Source: Cryptolaemus montrouzieri
Lineage: Eukaryota; Arthropoda; Insecta; Coleoptera; Coccinellidae
Assembly: GCA_013387265.2 (NCBI GenBank)
Contig: JABFTP020000021.1
Location: 65,773,009-65,837,008, forward strand
DNA length: 64,000 bases
Direction: 5' to 3'
The position numbers were made by a program, and so were the translations under genes. The notes beneath the pieces are model-generated. The model was not told the origin of the DNA, searched no databases, and was given only the letters and a program-made list of their open reading frames with translations. This document shows, piece after piece, positions 1 through 10,679 of the stretch (positions within the stretch are counted from its first letter, which is position 1; every line of letters begins with the position of its first letter).

Positions 1-243
1 TGGATAGGAAGTGGTGGTCCTGTTAGATGGCCAGCTAGGTCTCCGGACCTTACAAGTATAGATTTTTTCTTGTGGGGTTATATTAAGGACATCGCTTACT
101 AGATTCCCTCTACAACACAGTTGGATATGAGACAGAGAATAGTCACTTAATCCGCAAATGTTGTCGAGAGTTCAACGCTCTTTCCTCAGAAGGATTGAGT
201 TGTGTCTACAAAGAAACGGGCAACATTTCGAACACTTATTGAA
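1..243 (+). pseudogene. C-terminal remnant of a mariner-like (DUF4817-type) transposase
   Basis: The frame from base 2 reads WIGSGGPVRWPARSPDLTSI, followed by DFFLWGYIKDIAY and then a stop. This is the segment around the third catalytic acidic residue of Tc1/mariner-superfamily DDE transposases that carry an N-terminal DUF4817 helix-turn-helix. Past the stop a PSTT...DMRQRI...RATFRTL tail can still be followed to about 243, with two more disruptions. The copy enters the window from the left, so its N-terminus and first two catalytic residues are not visible. It is dead: stops break the last 80 codons. Family assignment is from motif recognition, not from a search. Confidence 0.8.
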
Positions 244-494
244 ATAGTTCAACACCTTGTAGATCAATTCACCAAAAACCAATCTATTACGTATTTCATA
301 CACGACTATCTTAAAACATCTCCATTTCTCTGATCAAGTATAATGATATGTACTAATGAACTCTTCTTTCGCAACCTCTGATTTTATTATTTTAGTTTAT
401 TTTTTTTATTTTGAAAATGGTCGAAGATAAAGATAAGGTTACTTCTGCAAAAATATGGCACAATATTTTATGCGTTGACGTGAATTATAAAATA

Positions 495-864
495 CAGGAT
501 GTTCGATTAGAAAAAATCAAGATATGATATTTTTAAAACTACAATATTCAATAATTTTTTTGAGTCACTCCTGTATAAAGTGAGGATAATCTATTTCAAT
601 TCATCAATAAAGCTATCCTTGGGCAATAAGAAAACGGAAGGAAAAAAGTATTCATCCTCTCTGGCCGAAGGAGCATGCGATGATGTGAGAGCGTATTTTC
701 ATGAATTTTTACGGAAAAAAAAATATTGTGACGAAACGACCAAAAAAACTTATTACTTAAAGACATTATAGCAGAGTTTCGGACGCTCTTGATTCTTGAA
801 CAAAAAAGTCTTCCAATCTGAAAAACTTCCCAAAATTTTTTTTATAGAAAATTGGAACACCCTG
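495..864. mobile_element. Possible 370-bp MITE with mariner-type ends
   Basis: The left end starts CAGGATGTTCGATTAG directly after a TA. The right end, read in reverse complement, starts CAGGGTGTTCCAATTTT, so the two ends are similar for about 12-16 bases. There is no credible coding region inside; the 63-codon frame at 580-771 resembles nothing I know. The right flank is TT rather than TA, so the target duplication is not clean. Alternative: two unrelated mariner ends lying near each other. Confidence 0.35.
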
Positions 865-984
865 TTTACTTCAAAATAAATTGCTGAAGTAGATTTTTAC
901 TTTCTAAATACAATACCGTTCGAACAAAAATGAAATCTTCAAGAGTGTACGAGCTACAGAGCACCGCGCCACTTGTGAATCACC

Positions 985-1466
985 CAGTATATACAAGGTG
1001 TTTCCGTTTTGATCTGCCAAAATGCACAGAATGATAGAAAATCTTAAAATATTGACACTTTCCTCAAGAACATACCTTCTCTGACCTGTCATTTTCGAGA
1101 TACAGGGTGTAAAATTTTCGAAGAAAAAAGATTTATATTTGAATTACTCGCTCAATTTTACAGATATTGAGCTGGAATTCGACATTTGAGTGTTTTTCAT
1201 CAACTACACGACGAAGTATTAAAAATTAGTCAGTTGTTTGACAGGGTGATGTATTTTTCGGGGTCATGTCGTCTTTTTTCCCCCAGAACTTTTTTACAGC
1301 AAGCCACTGACCATATTTTCCAATATTATCGAATTACTCATTCAATTTAAAAAGTTTTTTGTGTCATGCATATTTTTCGCATCTGTCACCGTTTTTGAGG
1401 AAAAAATTGAAATACTATTCATGTTCCGAACTTTTCTAGATTCTGGCTCATTTTCGTGTCGAAACA
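985..1466 (+). repeat. Duplicated terminal region of a mariner-like element
   Basis: The sequence AAGGTGTTTCCGTTTT at about 994 recurs as AGGGTGTTTCCGTTTT at about 1474. About 100 bp after each copy comes a second shared motif: TACAGGGTGTAAAATTTTCG (about 1094) and TACAGGGTGTCAAATTTCG (about 1562). The first copy continues with AT-rich, non-coding sequence of the kind found ahead of the coding region in the 15.4-kb element. It therefore looks like a non-coding end segment of the same or a sister family, lying in tandem with the end of the next feature. Confidence 0.5.
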
Positions 1467-1471
1467 CAAGT

Positions 1472-2475
1472 CCAGGGTGTTTCCGTTTTAATCTGCCAAA
1501 CTTCACTGGTCGATGGTGAATCGAAACAAATTATGCCTCATAAATGTTTGGTTTGCAATAATACAGGGTGTCAAATTTCGAATTTTCAATAGAAAAATTG
1601 CTATAACTTCCGTCAGTTTGAACATATCACTAAACAGATATTTTGATGTGCAAGAATTGTCTCAGCATGAAACAAGTGGCGTAGCATGACCCTGTTTTTT
1701 TCGTGCGACGCATGATGTTTGAAATCAAAGATGAGGAGTTGGAGTTTATTACTCAGGAGGAATAACTCTCGCATTATGAGGACCAGCCCCGCCCATCTGA
1801 ATCCACCCATGCCTTCTTTGTTCTAACGGTTCATCTTCTGATAACTGTGGCAGTTCGTTTTCCAGAAAATATAAAAATTTTCTCGAATTCAATCTTGCTT
1901 GTAAAAAACCGGACCGATTACTGATCGATTCCTGACTCCAATCCAAACATTAAGGCAGAATACCCTTTGAAATTTGCGGGCTCTATTCTCACGTGGATTT
2001 TCTTTAACCAAACGTGAAGAGTATGAAAGGTTACCACGTCTTGTGAAAATTGACTCGTCCGCCCATAAAATTCTCGTCAAAAAAATTTGTTTTTCGCAAA
2101 ACTGCGTTTTGTAAAAACATTTTCCCTTTTTGGTAGATCCGTCAGTTCCGAATCTTGAACTGGGCTCAGATGATATGGTTTCCTGTGGTTTCGCTTTAGA
2201 AATTTTCTTATGGTAACGTAACTTATATTAGTTTGTTGCTGCGCATTTCGTGAACTAAGCTTCAGATTATTCGTGAATAAATTTAGAATGTCCCGTTCGT
2301 TAACGTTTCTTCTTCGATTCTTCCGATCACCTCCTATCTTCGCCAAACCACATTCTCGAAATTGTAACGAGCTCTTCTAGTAGGAAACCTTCTTCGATAT
2401 TCTTCGGCAGCTCGTCTTGAGTTACCAACACACAAACCTCAAATGAAATGGATATCGGCATATTCCGCATTTGAA
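1472..2475 (-). pseudogene. Degraded mariner-like transposase with DUF4817 N-terminus
   Basis: On the minus strand, from about 2465, the frame reads AEYADIHFI, a stop, then GLCVGNSRRAAEEYRRRFPT: the DUF4817 helix-turn-helix. After a frame change, 2346-2077 holds the second DNA-binding helix region (NAQQQTNISYVTIRKFLKR). Frame 2080-1889 has the first catalytic segment ILWADESIFTRRG and a VWIGV...IGPVF stretch. Frame 1946-1749 has FLYFLENELPQLSEDEPL and a damaged second catalytic segment (GGAGPHN in place of the usual HDGAPAH). The C-terminal third is missing. At least three frameshifts and one stop break it. The end motif at 1472 is probably its 3' terminal repeat; the 5' terminal repeat was not found. 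Confidence 0.8.
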
Positions 2476-2660
2476 AACGAATAAGGCATTTCTGATTGGA
2501 AAGTTGAAAAATAAATCAACAATGAATAATTAATTTGAACCTGTAAATAACAATAATCGAAAGAGACAATTCTTCAATGACATGTTTGTACGAAAAGGCC
2601 ATAGAATTTTCGTTTATGAATCAGTTGTCATAAACAACATGATGGGGTTCATGATTTAAT

Positions 2661-2856
2661 GCGGCTCATGATTTTATTCTGTGGTTCGAAACCATTAATT
2701 GAAACTTCAGAAACCATACACATTCACCGCGTTTTTCAATAAGTTTAAACTTATTTAAAACGCGGTGAATTCCTGAAGTGTATGATTTCGAGGAAAGGTT
2801 TCAATCAATGGTTTCGAACCATATGCTCAGCACATACACACAAATCATGAGCCGTT
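2661..2856. repeat. Foldback (long inverted repeat) centred on 2746/2747
   Basis: The centre is the perfect palindrome AATAAGTTTAAACTTATT (2738-2755). Arms of 86 and 110 bp pair with short gaps: GCGGCTCATGATT (2661) against AATCATGAGCCG (2843), GGTTCGAAACCATTAATTGA against TCAATCAATGGTTTCGAACC, and ATTCACCGCG against CGCGGTGAAT. Single-stranded, this would fold into one long hairpin. It lies directly upstream of the pogo-like tail and could be a foldback element or an inverted duplication that arose there. Confidence 0.75.
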
Positions 2857-2869
2857 CAATCTGAATTCA

Positions 2870-3557
2870 GTTCATCATGACAAAACCAGGAACATTTCAG
2901 ACTATGACATTGCGTCCCTTGTCAATTCGGCATTCACTAAGGCACTCTGTATCGCGAAAACGAAACGTCGACCAATATCGAGAGGGTATGTTCTTTGAGT
3001 AAGTATCAATATTTTTCAATTTTCTATCATACTGCGGCGTTTCAGCAGATTATAACGGAAATACCCTGGACTTGTGTTTCGACAGGAAAATAGGCCAGAA
3101 TCATCAACAAGTGGCAGCACGCAGCCACGTACTGCGAAAAATAGTGCAGAGCCACTTGCATCTCCTAGTTTGAATGGGTTACTTCAAAAATTATCCCCTC
3201 TCCCTAACGCTTCAAGGAAGCGTCTTGCAGCCCGTTCTCGAAAAATCCAAAAAAAGTAAGATTCTGACATCCTCTCCATTTAAAGTTGCACTGGTAGCAA
3301 ACAAGGCTGTAGCCAATGAATCCAAGGCTGCAACTGATAGAACAAAAGCAGCAATCAGTCAAATGAGATCGAGAAAAAATATCCAGAGTTTAACTAGAGA
3401 AGAAACAAATCATAATACAGAATGTATCATTTGTGGGGAAACCTTCGATGTAGACTGGATTCAGTGTCACAAGTGCAAAAAATGGGCTCATGAAGAATGT
3501 GCGGACATTGATCCATCTTCATCTTCCAACTACTGTGATTTTTGCAAATCGACATAG
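2870..3557 (+). pseudogene. C-terminal tail of a pogo/Tigger-like transposase with PHD-like zinc finger
   Basis: About 2895-2985 reads NISDYDIASLVNSAFTKALC, the end of a DDE_1 (pogo/Tigger) catalytic domain. From 3074 a Ser/Thr/Pro-rich linker follows (RPESSTSGSTQPRTAKNSAE...). A frameshift near 3250 leads into KILTSSPFKVAL and a zinc finger: CIICGETFDVDWIQC, then CHKCKKWAHEEC and CDFC, ending in a stop at 3557. That C4HC3 finger is the usual C-terminus of insect pogo-like proteins. The catalytic D residues lie upstream and are absent, replaced by the foldback. The sequence between 2985 and 3074 is bounded by GTATGT and TTTCGACAG, so an intron is possible. A domesticated host gene is unlikely because no upstream exons are visible nearby. 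Confidence 0.72.
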
Positions 3558-3559
3558 CC

Positions 3560-5730
3560 ATATTTTTTTGTGTCCGGGGCTACCCCTCAGAAATGATAGT
3601 AACAAATATTTGACAGTGCCTTCTAAACTTCATTACAGTAATAAAAATGAGAATTTTTATTTCTTATTTCATTACTATTGAGAGGAATATGTTTTGTTCA
3701 TTATATAGATTGAAAATAGATCTTTTTTCTCAGAGTTTTTTTGTATTCCTGAGTTTTACTTATGTGGCTGAGGCTACCCGACTCTCCCTTAATTGCAACC
3801 ACTTGTATAGTGTTTTCCACGTTACCAGTTTCATTGGAACGTCATCACAACCGATTGATAATATTTGAGCTACTCTCTAGAGCTTAGATACCAACTTGGA
3901 GCATGATAATGCTGTTAACATCTATACTTTGTTCAAATATCGTCTCCAAGTACAATTATGGTTATTTATGCGAAACAGAAGGACGAATTTCTATTTGTTA
4001 ATGATTGATAGAATAATCTAAACTTATACTTCAAATCCGAAATCCAATGTTTAAAAACACAAATAATAAAATATTCCCTGTCTAAATATCAGGTATGTGT
4101 TTTGGTGCACCTTCCTTTGAGTTCCATAAGTTTTTCATATAAATCATGGTATGCGATATTTTATATTTCAGTAAAATTTAAGTTGACCGAAACATACAAT
4201 CAAAAATCTTATGGTGGTTTGTTATAAGTAGCAAAATGGGGAAGCCGCATTAGGGTTCTTGAGCAAAAATATCGTCTGTCAGGCTCATCTTAACAGAATT
4301 TGATGTATCTATAGTTGAAGTGATTTGTCGTTTGATGAGTCAGAATGCTGTAAGAGATCCACAGCAACAACAATAGCAAACATGACAATTCCCCCTAAAC
4401 ACAAACATTGAAATGAAAATTTTATCGACAAATTTTTCCTTTACTTCGTATGTAACATTTTCTTGAGATTGTTAAAAAAACTTCTGTTGTCTTCAATTTC
4501 TGGATTATGACAAAGAACAGATTTTTCGTCGTTTCTGTCAAGGGCTCGATTGCTAAATAAATTTGTGGGAATACCTGACAACACCGTGCTAACCTCGCCG
4601 ATTAATTTTTCGTATATAATATACGTATTTACTTTTTATTTCAGCATGCTCTCCCCACAATTGTGAATACTTTTTCATAATTTATACATTTTATTATTAT
4701 AAATCTAATTTTAGTCCTCAAAATGTCAGAATGAAGACTATTCAGATTCAATAATAACTGCATTTTATCCCTCTTGAATTTAGTCAAAAACCTTTTTAAA
4801 AATGAGTTAGGTATCTCGATTAAAAAAAATCACAAAAATAACTTACCACTTTGAAGCGATCCATAGTAACTTTTTAAAACATGAGGGTTATGTAGAACAA
4901 TTTAAAACTCCGCGCCAAATATACTTCTGCGACCCGCGGTGTTACCTGCAACATAAGGAAAAACACTTGTGTTAGGAATATTAGGTAACTAAAGCATGAG
5001 TTCCAGTGACCAAGATATTTCAGTGGTCTACTATCTGATTATCATTCTTGTCAGTCTTTTCGTACACTAAGACATTGAATTATCAGGTCTTGGGTATGAA
5101 GTGTTCATTGAATCGTCAACTGACCACATTCGATAAGAATTATTTGGATAGGCAAGGTTAATTAATCATTATGCAAATGTTACTTTTCAAATATAAACAT
5201 TTCAAAGTGGTACATCCCGCCGGAAACAAATCAGACTTAGAAATTCTGGGAAAGTTGATTCATGAAAAATATTAACTCATTCAATCTATTACCTTAAGAA
5301 ATAAGTCTAAATGGGGACAAAACTAGAAGGATAGTTATCATTACTTTTAACGTCGTACTCCTTTTCACCGAAAAAGATTAATATTAGGCGATATGTCAAA
5401 CAACCCTTGAACTCCCTCAAGAGCTAAAATGCTCTATAGGTCCAACAAAGTGTAGTAGTCGCTTCATTTTTTCGAAAAACAAAAAATTCATCCTTATCTG
5501 CGGAGACGAAAATGGACGATATATCTGGCGAAACGACAGGAATATGAACGAAACTACGTGCCCAAATGGGCGTAAAAAACATCAAAATATTGTCAATACA
5601 GAAAGCGTCAACTTCAACTTCGATTCTCGCAGAATATTAGAATAAAGTCTGATTACCATCATCCCAAGCAAACATCAACTAGTGAAAGCCTTCAAATTAT
5701 ATCAGAGTTTAATTTTCTTGGCATTAAGGT
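3560..5730. other. No recognisable gene
   Basis: AT-rich sequence with only short chance frames (one of 73 codons at 3647-3868). I see no transposase or reverse transcriptase motif and no repeat that recurs elsewhere in the window. Confidence 0.5.
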
Positions 5731-7424
5731 GAATGAATGAATGAATCTTTATTGTGATCAGATACATGTAGGTATATGCACTCAACAATGGTTTTACACA
5801 AGATTAAATTGAGGCACCAGAAAAATAGAATGGACATCAAAAAATATAAATATGTAACACCTAATTGACTACACCTAGTAAAAATAGAGAATAACTATGT
5901 ATATGCACAAGAACAAACACATAAGAAGTAAAATCAATATAACATAAATAATAAATTAGGACAGAAACAAGTTGTTGTTATTTAAAAACTCATCATAGCT
6001 AAAATAACCTTTCTCTACATTTCATCTGGGCTCTGAACTTATCAAGCTCAAGGCCCCTGAGACTCAGAGGTAACTCGTTATAAAATTTAAACATTTAAAG
6101 TTTGGTCCATTCTGTGATCTGCTCAATCTAAGATAGGGGACATGAATATCATCTGTATTTCTTGTATTGTGGGTATGTAAGTCACTATTTAGTTTTAAAG
6201 ATTTTTGTTTTTTATGTGTATAAATCAGACACTCAAGAGTGAATGGGCTTGGGAGAGTGAGCACTTTCAACTTTTTGAAAAAGTTGTCGCCCGTCGCTGA
6301 AAGCGAAATATTCTTTAAAATTCACTACATTTTCCCCATACCACCAAACCATACCGCAAGTGGGTCTCACAGAGCCCATAATAGGCTTTTTTTAGGACAC
6401 AACCAGATACGGATGAATGCAGATTTCTCAGCACAAAGATGTTTTTACCTAACTTTTTAGATAAATAGTCAGCATGTACACTCCACGCGAATCTAGAATC
6501 AAGATAAACACCAACGAATTTAACATTTGCAATTTCTGTTTGTCTCGAGCTAAAGACAACCTTTTCAGTCTTCGCACCATTCATGCACAATCCATTCCCC
6601 GAGAATCATCTCAAGGCACACGACTCCATCTCCTCAAGCATCCCCGCCACCTTCCCCGGGTTACCACAGCCAACCGAGACAGTAGAATCATCAGCAAATA
6701 GAATCGTCAAGAAACCCCTCAGGTACTGAGGAAAATCATTAATAAATATTAGAAACAGTAAGGGGCCCATAATGGAACCCTGGGGCACTCCTATCGTAAC
6801 TTTCTCAGCACCAGACCAGACGCCATCCGCATACACACTCTGTGTTCGGTCAGTAAGAAAAGAATGAATCAGCTCTCTACTAATCTCATCAAAGCCATAG
6901 TACACCAATTTCAGCAGAAGAGCAGAACGAGAGACACAATCGAATGCCCTGGTAAGGTCCAAAAACAAGGACATCGAATATAATCTCATTTCAAAGCATT
7001 TAGTGGTGTAATTAAAGAATTCAATTATAGCATCAGGGGTACTCTTCAATTTTCGAAAACCGTACTGATTAGTTGAAAATGACCGCCTCGGTAGCTGCAC
7101 GGTTAGTGAGCAAGTATGTAGGGTCATATTAATGAATTCAATTATAGCATCAGTGGTACTCTTTAATTTTCGAAAACCGTACTGATTAGTTGAAAATAGG
7201 TTATTAATTTCGAAGTAATTGACAATCTGATTGAACATAACCTCCTCGAGAATTTTCGAGAATACAGGGACGAGAGATATGGGCATTATCTTATGATTGA
7301 TGATATTTTCTAGGTTGCTAAATCGGACCAAGAAACAGGAGATTCAATGTTGAGAAGTACAAAATCGAAGAAAAAATTCAATAAGTTTTAACTTGACACC
7401 ACCAGATTTCTGATTTGGGGTTAA
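5731..7424 (-). mobile_element. 5'-truncated LINE (CR1/Jockey-group reverse transcriptase), minus strand
   Basis: Frame 7331-6606 (241 codons) holds reverse transcriptase motifs in order: PISLVPVFSKILE, NQYGFRKLKSTTDAI, LFLDLTRAFDCVS (first catalytic D), GVPQGSIMGPLLF and LFADDS (catalytic DD, about 6698-6687). After a short frame break, 6590-6315 continues the thumb region (KFVGVYLDSRFAW...YLSKKLGKNIFVLRNL...HLRYGLVVWG). Frame 6270-6064 carries the C-terminal tail (HTHNTRNTDDIHVPYLRLS). The 3' end is at 5731, where the element finishes in a short ATTC-repeat tail after AATAAAGATTC, typical of this group. The endonuclease and N-terminus are missing. A 117-base in-frame insertion lies inside the fingers region and is listed separately. 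Confidence 0.85.
7010..7197 (-). repeat. In-frame duplication plus SINE-head fragment inside the LINE RT
   Basis: Bases 7017-7080 and 7134-7197 are near-identical copies (offset exactly 117) coding FSTNQYGFRKLKSTxDAIIEF. Between them, about 7082-7126 matches the tRNA-like head of the SINE at 7424 (CGCACGGTTAGTGAGCAAG-like, here GCACGGTTAGTGAGCAAG). Because 117 is 39 codons, the reverse transcriptase frame stays open across the insert, adding TLHTCSLTVQLPRRS between the two copies. Confidence 0.85.
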
Positions 7425-7700
7425 CCGCCTCAGTAGTTGCACGGTTAGTGAGCAAGTATGTGGGAATATTAGCCGAGGTGCCTGTTTCGAATCCGGGTTC
7501 AAGTTATGGATGCTGTCCTTCAAACAAAAAAGTGAATTTGACAAAGACATACATTGAGTTGGGCACATGGCTACTGGCTGAACCCATATGCCATCGAAGG
7601 CCAGATAACTTGTAATCCAAAGTGGTACCAGTTATCATTGCACGGTCTAGGTGAGTGGTTTGGAGTCCACTATAAAATGTAGGTCCATCACAATGAATTT
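7424..7700 (+). mobile_element. tRNA-derived SINE, family 1, plus strand
   Basis: The head ACCGCCTCAGTAGTTGCAC...GTTAGTGAGC resembles an RNA polymerase III box A region. TTTCGAATCC (about 7485-7494) is a box B. A body follows that is shared with the minus-strand copy at 36.5-36.9 kb: TCCTT...ACAAAAAAGTGAATT, CCATCGAAGGCCAGATAAC and GGAGTCCAC. A tRNA gene is excluded because the acceptor arms do not pair and the conserved body continues past the head. It abuts the truncated 5' end of the LINE. Confidence 0.75.
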
Positions 7701-7789
7701 AAAAATATGAAAACAAGTTGGCCAGTTGCAAACTAAATAAGTAAAACAAATCACTTCAGAATAACGAATAATTAATTTACACCCAAAAT

Positions 7790-8230
7790 TTCATTCAATT
7801 ACAGTAAATGTTCAAAAATTCCACCATTTTGCTGAATATATGAGTTAGTCCTCTTTGAGAAATTAAATTGGACCCTTGGCATTACTTCAGGGTCATTTTG
7901 GAAGTAGTTGACCACATTTAAAATTCTCCTGTGTAACCCTTCTCGGGTGTCAATTGGTAATTGGAGTAAACTCTAGATTTTATAGCACCGCAAAGAAAGA
8001 AGTCGCACGGTGTCAAGTCAGGAGATCTTGTTGGCCAACTTGCAGGAGCGTCAGCTCCCCTTCTGATCCATAACCATATCAACCATTGCAAAGTTAGTGT
8101 ACATCTTCGTGGGTAAAAAAAACACCAAAATACCTAGTTAAGAACTTAAGGAATTGTTGTGTCAACAATTGGTTGTCAAGCCTAATAAAATGACAATCTG
8201 CCAGACCACAGAAATAAATCCAAAGCCAAC
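7790..8230 (-). pseudogene. C-terminal remnant of a mariner-like transposase
   Basis: On the minus strand from about 8060 the frame reads WPTRSPDLTPCDFFLCGAIK and SRVYSNYQLTPE, covering the third catalytic D and the conserved WG region. After a frame change it continues NYFQNDPEVMPRVQFNFSKR and ends QQNGGIFEHLL plus stop near 7800, the normal C-terminus of DUF4817-type elements. Sequence upstream of 8090 may hold a scrambled middle part, but I cannot place the first two catalytic residues. The mix of frames makes it non-functional. Confidence 0.75.
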
Positions 8231-8239
8231 ATGGTCAAA

Positions 8240-8705
8240 TGTGATATTTTTGACTCGCTAGGGGGTTAAAGAAATGAAATCATGAAATTAAAGAACTGTT
8301 TTTTTTGTGATTGAACCGCTCATCATATCAAAATTTCTTAAGAGACAAAAAAGTTTGATAATTAGCCTAGCTACTCAATGTCTGAAAACAGTTTTGCTCA
8401 AACGTAGAAAATTGAAAAATTATGGTTGATTAAAACCACGTTCGAGGTTTTAGGGAGAGTAAAAGGTCATTGAGTCGATCACTAAAAAAAGTAAATAACG
8501 CACCCGATTGTGCATACCAAATACGATTTCTATCGATCGAGTCGTTCTCGAATTATTTGAAAAATAAGAGAAAGATCTTTGGATTTGGTGACTTTTAGCG
8601 GCCAAACGAAGAAACTTTTTATATAGGTAAGTTCACCTAAATCGACTTATTTCGAGCAGAAGAATCTGTGGTATAACGTTGTACGCGCAATTCACGGACA
8701 CCCTG
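8240..8705. other. Non-coding stretch ending in a transposon-like terminus
   Basis: No gene seen. The right edge GGACACCCTGTA (about 8698-8709) has the form of a DNA-transposon end (TACAGGGTGTCC in reverse). The 200 bp before it are non-coding. No matching left end was found, so only a solo end can be claimed. Confidence 0.3.
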
Positions 8706-10677
8706 TATTTCGAAACTTTTATTGTTATGTCTTCTTCTTTCTTAATAGGCAGTTGCTGCCTGTTCAATCTTCTAAACATTTCCTCGGCATTCTTAAGTTA
8801 TCACTCCATCTTTTACGAGGTCTTTCTGGACTTCGGCTACCCAACGGAGATTTATCCCTTGCTATTTTTACAATTCGAGAGTTGTCCATTGGGGTAATTA
8901 TTTATATCTGGTGTTCCACATGTCCTGCGAATGTTCTCACTCCTTTCTCTCTCCCATAAAGTTTTTCCTACAATCTTCCTGACAACACTCATTTCTGCTG
9001 CCTCCATCATTCGCTTGGTAGTCGTTGTATCAGGTCTGGTTTCAACAGTATATGACATTATCGGCCTAATAGCAGTTTTATAAATTCTCGATTTGGACGT
9101 AGTCCAACTCATTTTTATGACATCAGTTTAATATGACCGTCCATCTTCGCAACTTTCAAAAAGGTATGTCCGATTTCAGCTACCAGCTCCGCAAGAGATT
9201 AGGATGCGACCTTTCTAATAATAAGGGGTTGTCAAATTAGAGCCAGGTACCAGCAAAAGGCAGATTTACCAGGACAAGAAAACTCAAACATACTAAGTCA
9301 ACTGGGTTCTTTATTCAATATACACGAATATAAAAGATTTAAAATATTTCACAAACCACAATGACTGTCTAATTTTTCATTTTAGTTAAAAATGATACTG
9401 TTTTGATGAATTCTGAATCATTCAGATCCTTATTTTTATAACTCAGTATGAGATCATTCAAAAGTTTAAAATTATTACCTACTCTTTTATTTAACGAGGA
9501 ATTTTGAACACTATTCATTTTTGCATATGCTTTTAACTGAAACCTAACCGAACCGCCAGGTTTCAACATAGTTTTTCGACTTATATGCAAAGTGAAACTT
9601 AAAGTTCTCATAAACTCTTAAATCACGACCGCGCTGGCTTTTAATCAACTCCATTATACAAACACACGTGTTCTCCACTACAAGTATCTATGAGAAATGT
9701 TCTAGAAAAACTAAAATACTGGAAGATAGGTATTGGTATCAATAACGAAAATGATCCTACACAATTATAATTACTAGGTTTTTCCAATGTGGGGCTGAGC
9801 GATGCGCCGGGGTCAGAACAGATTAGGAAAGGATTATACTTTCTTACCTGAGCATGGTACATTTGAAATATTTCGCGGAGGGGGACTGTTAGCAAAAAGG
9901 ACATTTTACAACACAGGATTAAATAACTGACCATTTTGCGGAGTTGGATTACTTCGCTCGATTTAGTTTCGATGTTTATATGTTTATTGTACCATATTGT
10001 GGTGTTAAGGCATCCAGCCACTCTTGACGCTTTCAAAGTTTGATTCCTCACTTTCTGTTCCACGTTTCCAAAACTGACAATTCGATTTCCAAATATTGGA
10101 ATTTTATGACCTGCTCAAACCGTACCATCCAGCTCCAGCTTGCATCTTAAAGGTATTTTCGATGTTGTCATACATTTGGTTTTGGCTGCGGAGATTATCA
10201 TATTGAAAGTTTTTGCAGTTTGATCAAACGCATGTAGTAGACGTTGTAAGTCGTCTTCCGATTCCGCTGTCAGGGCTGCATCGTCGACATAGCATACAAT
10301 ATTGATCTCTTCATTTCCTATTTTATATCCTCTAAGTGTCTAAGTCTTATCTTCTTTATTATCTTATTCATGACAATATTGAGAAGAGGGTTCAATGAAT
10401 CTTCTTGTCGAATGCTACTTTCCACCGGGGTCAAACCTACTAGTTCTCCATTCATTTTCGGGATCGTTTTGTTGTTCTTATATATGTCTTTGATAGTCTT
10501 TATTAGATTAGGTGGTATTCCTAAGTTGTAAAGTAATGTCATCATGTATCTTAGCAGAATGCGGTCGAATGCTTTCAATAAATCAATAAAGTAAATAAAA
10601 GCTGGTTTATTATACTCAACGGACTTCTTTGTTATTTGCCTTAACACAAAAACTGCGATGATGCTGTTCATTTTCAT
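8706..10677 (-). mobile_element. RTE-like LINE reverse transcriptase, minus strand, split by an insertion
   Basis: Frame 10677-10318 has the RT palm: FIYFIDLLKAFDRI (first catalytic D), LIKTIKDIYKNN, then SSIRQEDSLNPLL (normally GIRQGDSLSPLL). The next frame continues EEINIVCYVDDAALTAESED with a YVDD catalytic box (about 10290), then TFNMIISAAKTKCM. Frame 10063 onward reads EQKVRNQTLKASRVAGCLN up to the insertion at 9956. It resumes at 9086 with SRIYKTAIRPIMSYTVETRP, TKRMMEAAEMSVVRKI and GTPDINN. The last part, SPLGSRSPERPRKRWSDNL, lies near 8840-8800. The 5' half with the endonuclease is missing. Several frameshifts are present. The protein pattern is that of endonuclease/RT elements annotated as RTE in insects. 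Confidence 0.82.
9095..9956. mobile_element. 862-bp DNA-transposon-like insertion with 8-bp target duplication
   Basis: CTCGATTT occurs immediately on both sides (9087-9094 and 9957-9964), and the LINE protein joins across it (ETKS then SRIYKTAIRP). The ends are inverted: GGACGTAGTCCAACTC on the left and, in reverse complement, CGAAGTAATCCAACTC on the right, 13 of 16 identical. An 8-bp duplication fits hAT or P-type elements. Inside there is an 80-codon minus frame at 9611-9369 with no resemblance I recognise, so the copy is probably non-autonomous. Confidence 0.78.
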
Positions 10678-10679
10678 TG

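Noticed and set aside
3174..3557. Host PHD-finger protein
   Set aside because: The finger is the standard C-terminus of pogo-like transposases, and upstream DDE_1 remnants are visible.
7424..7500. tRNA gene
   Set aside because: Box A and B are present but the acceptor stem does not close, and the sequence continues into a body shared with another copy; it is a SINE head. The same applies at 36846-36920 and 61858-61930.
9641..10063. 140-codon minus frame as one gene
   Set aside because: Its first third is LINE protein and the rest runs through the border into the 862-bp insertion.
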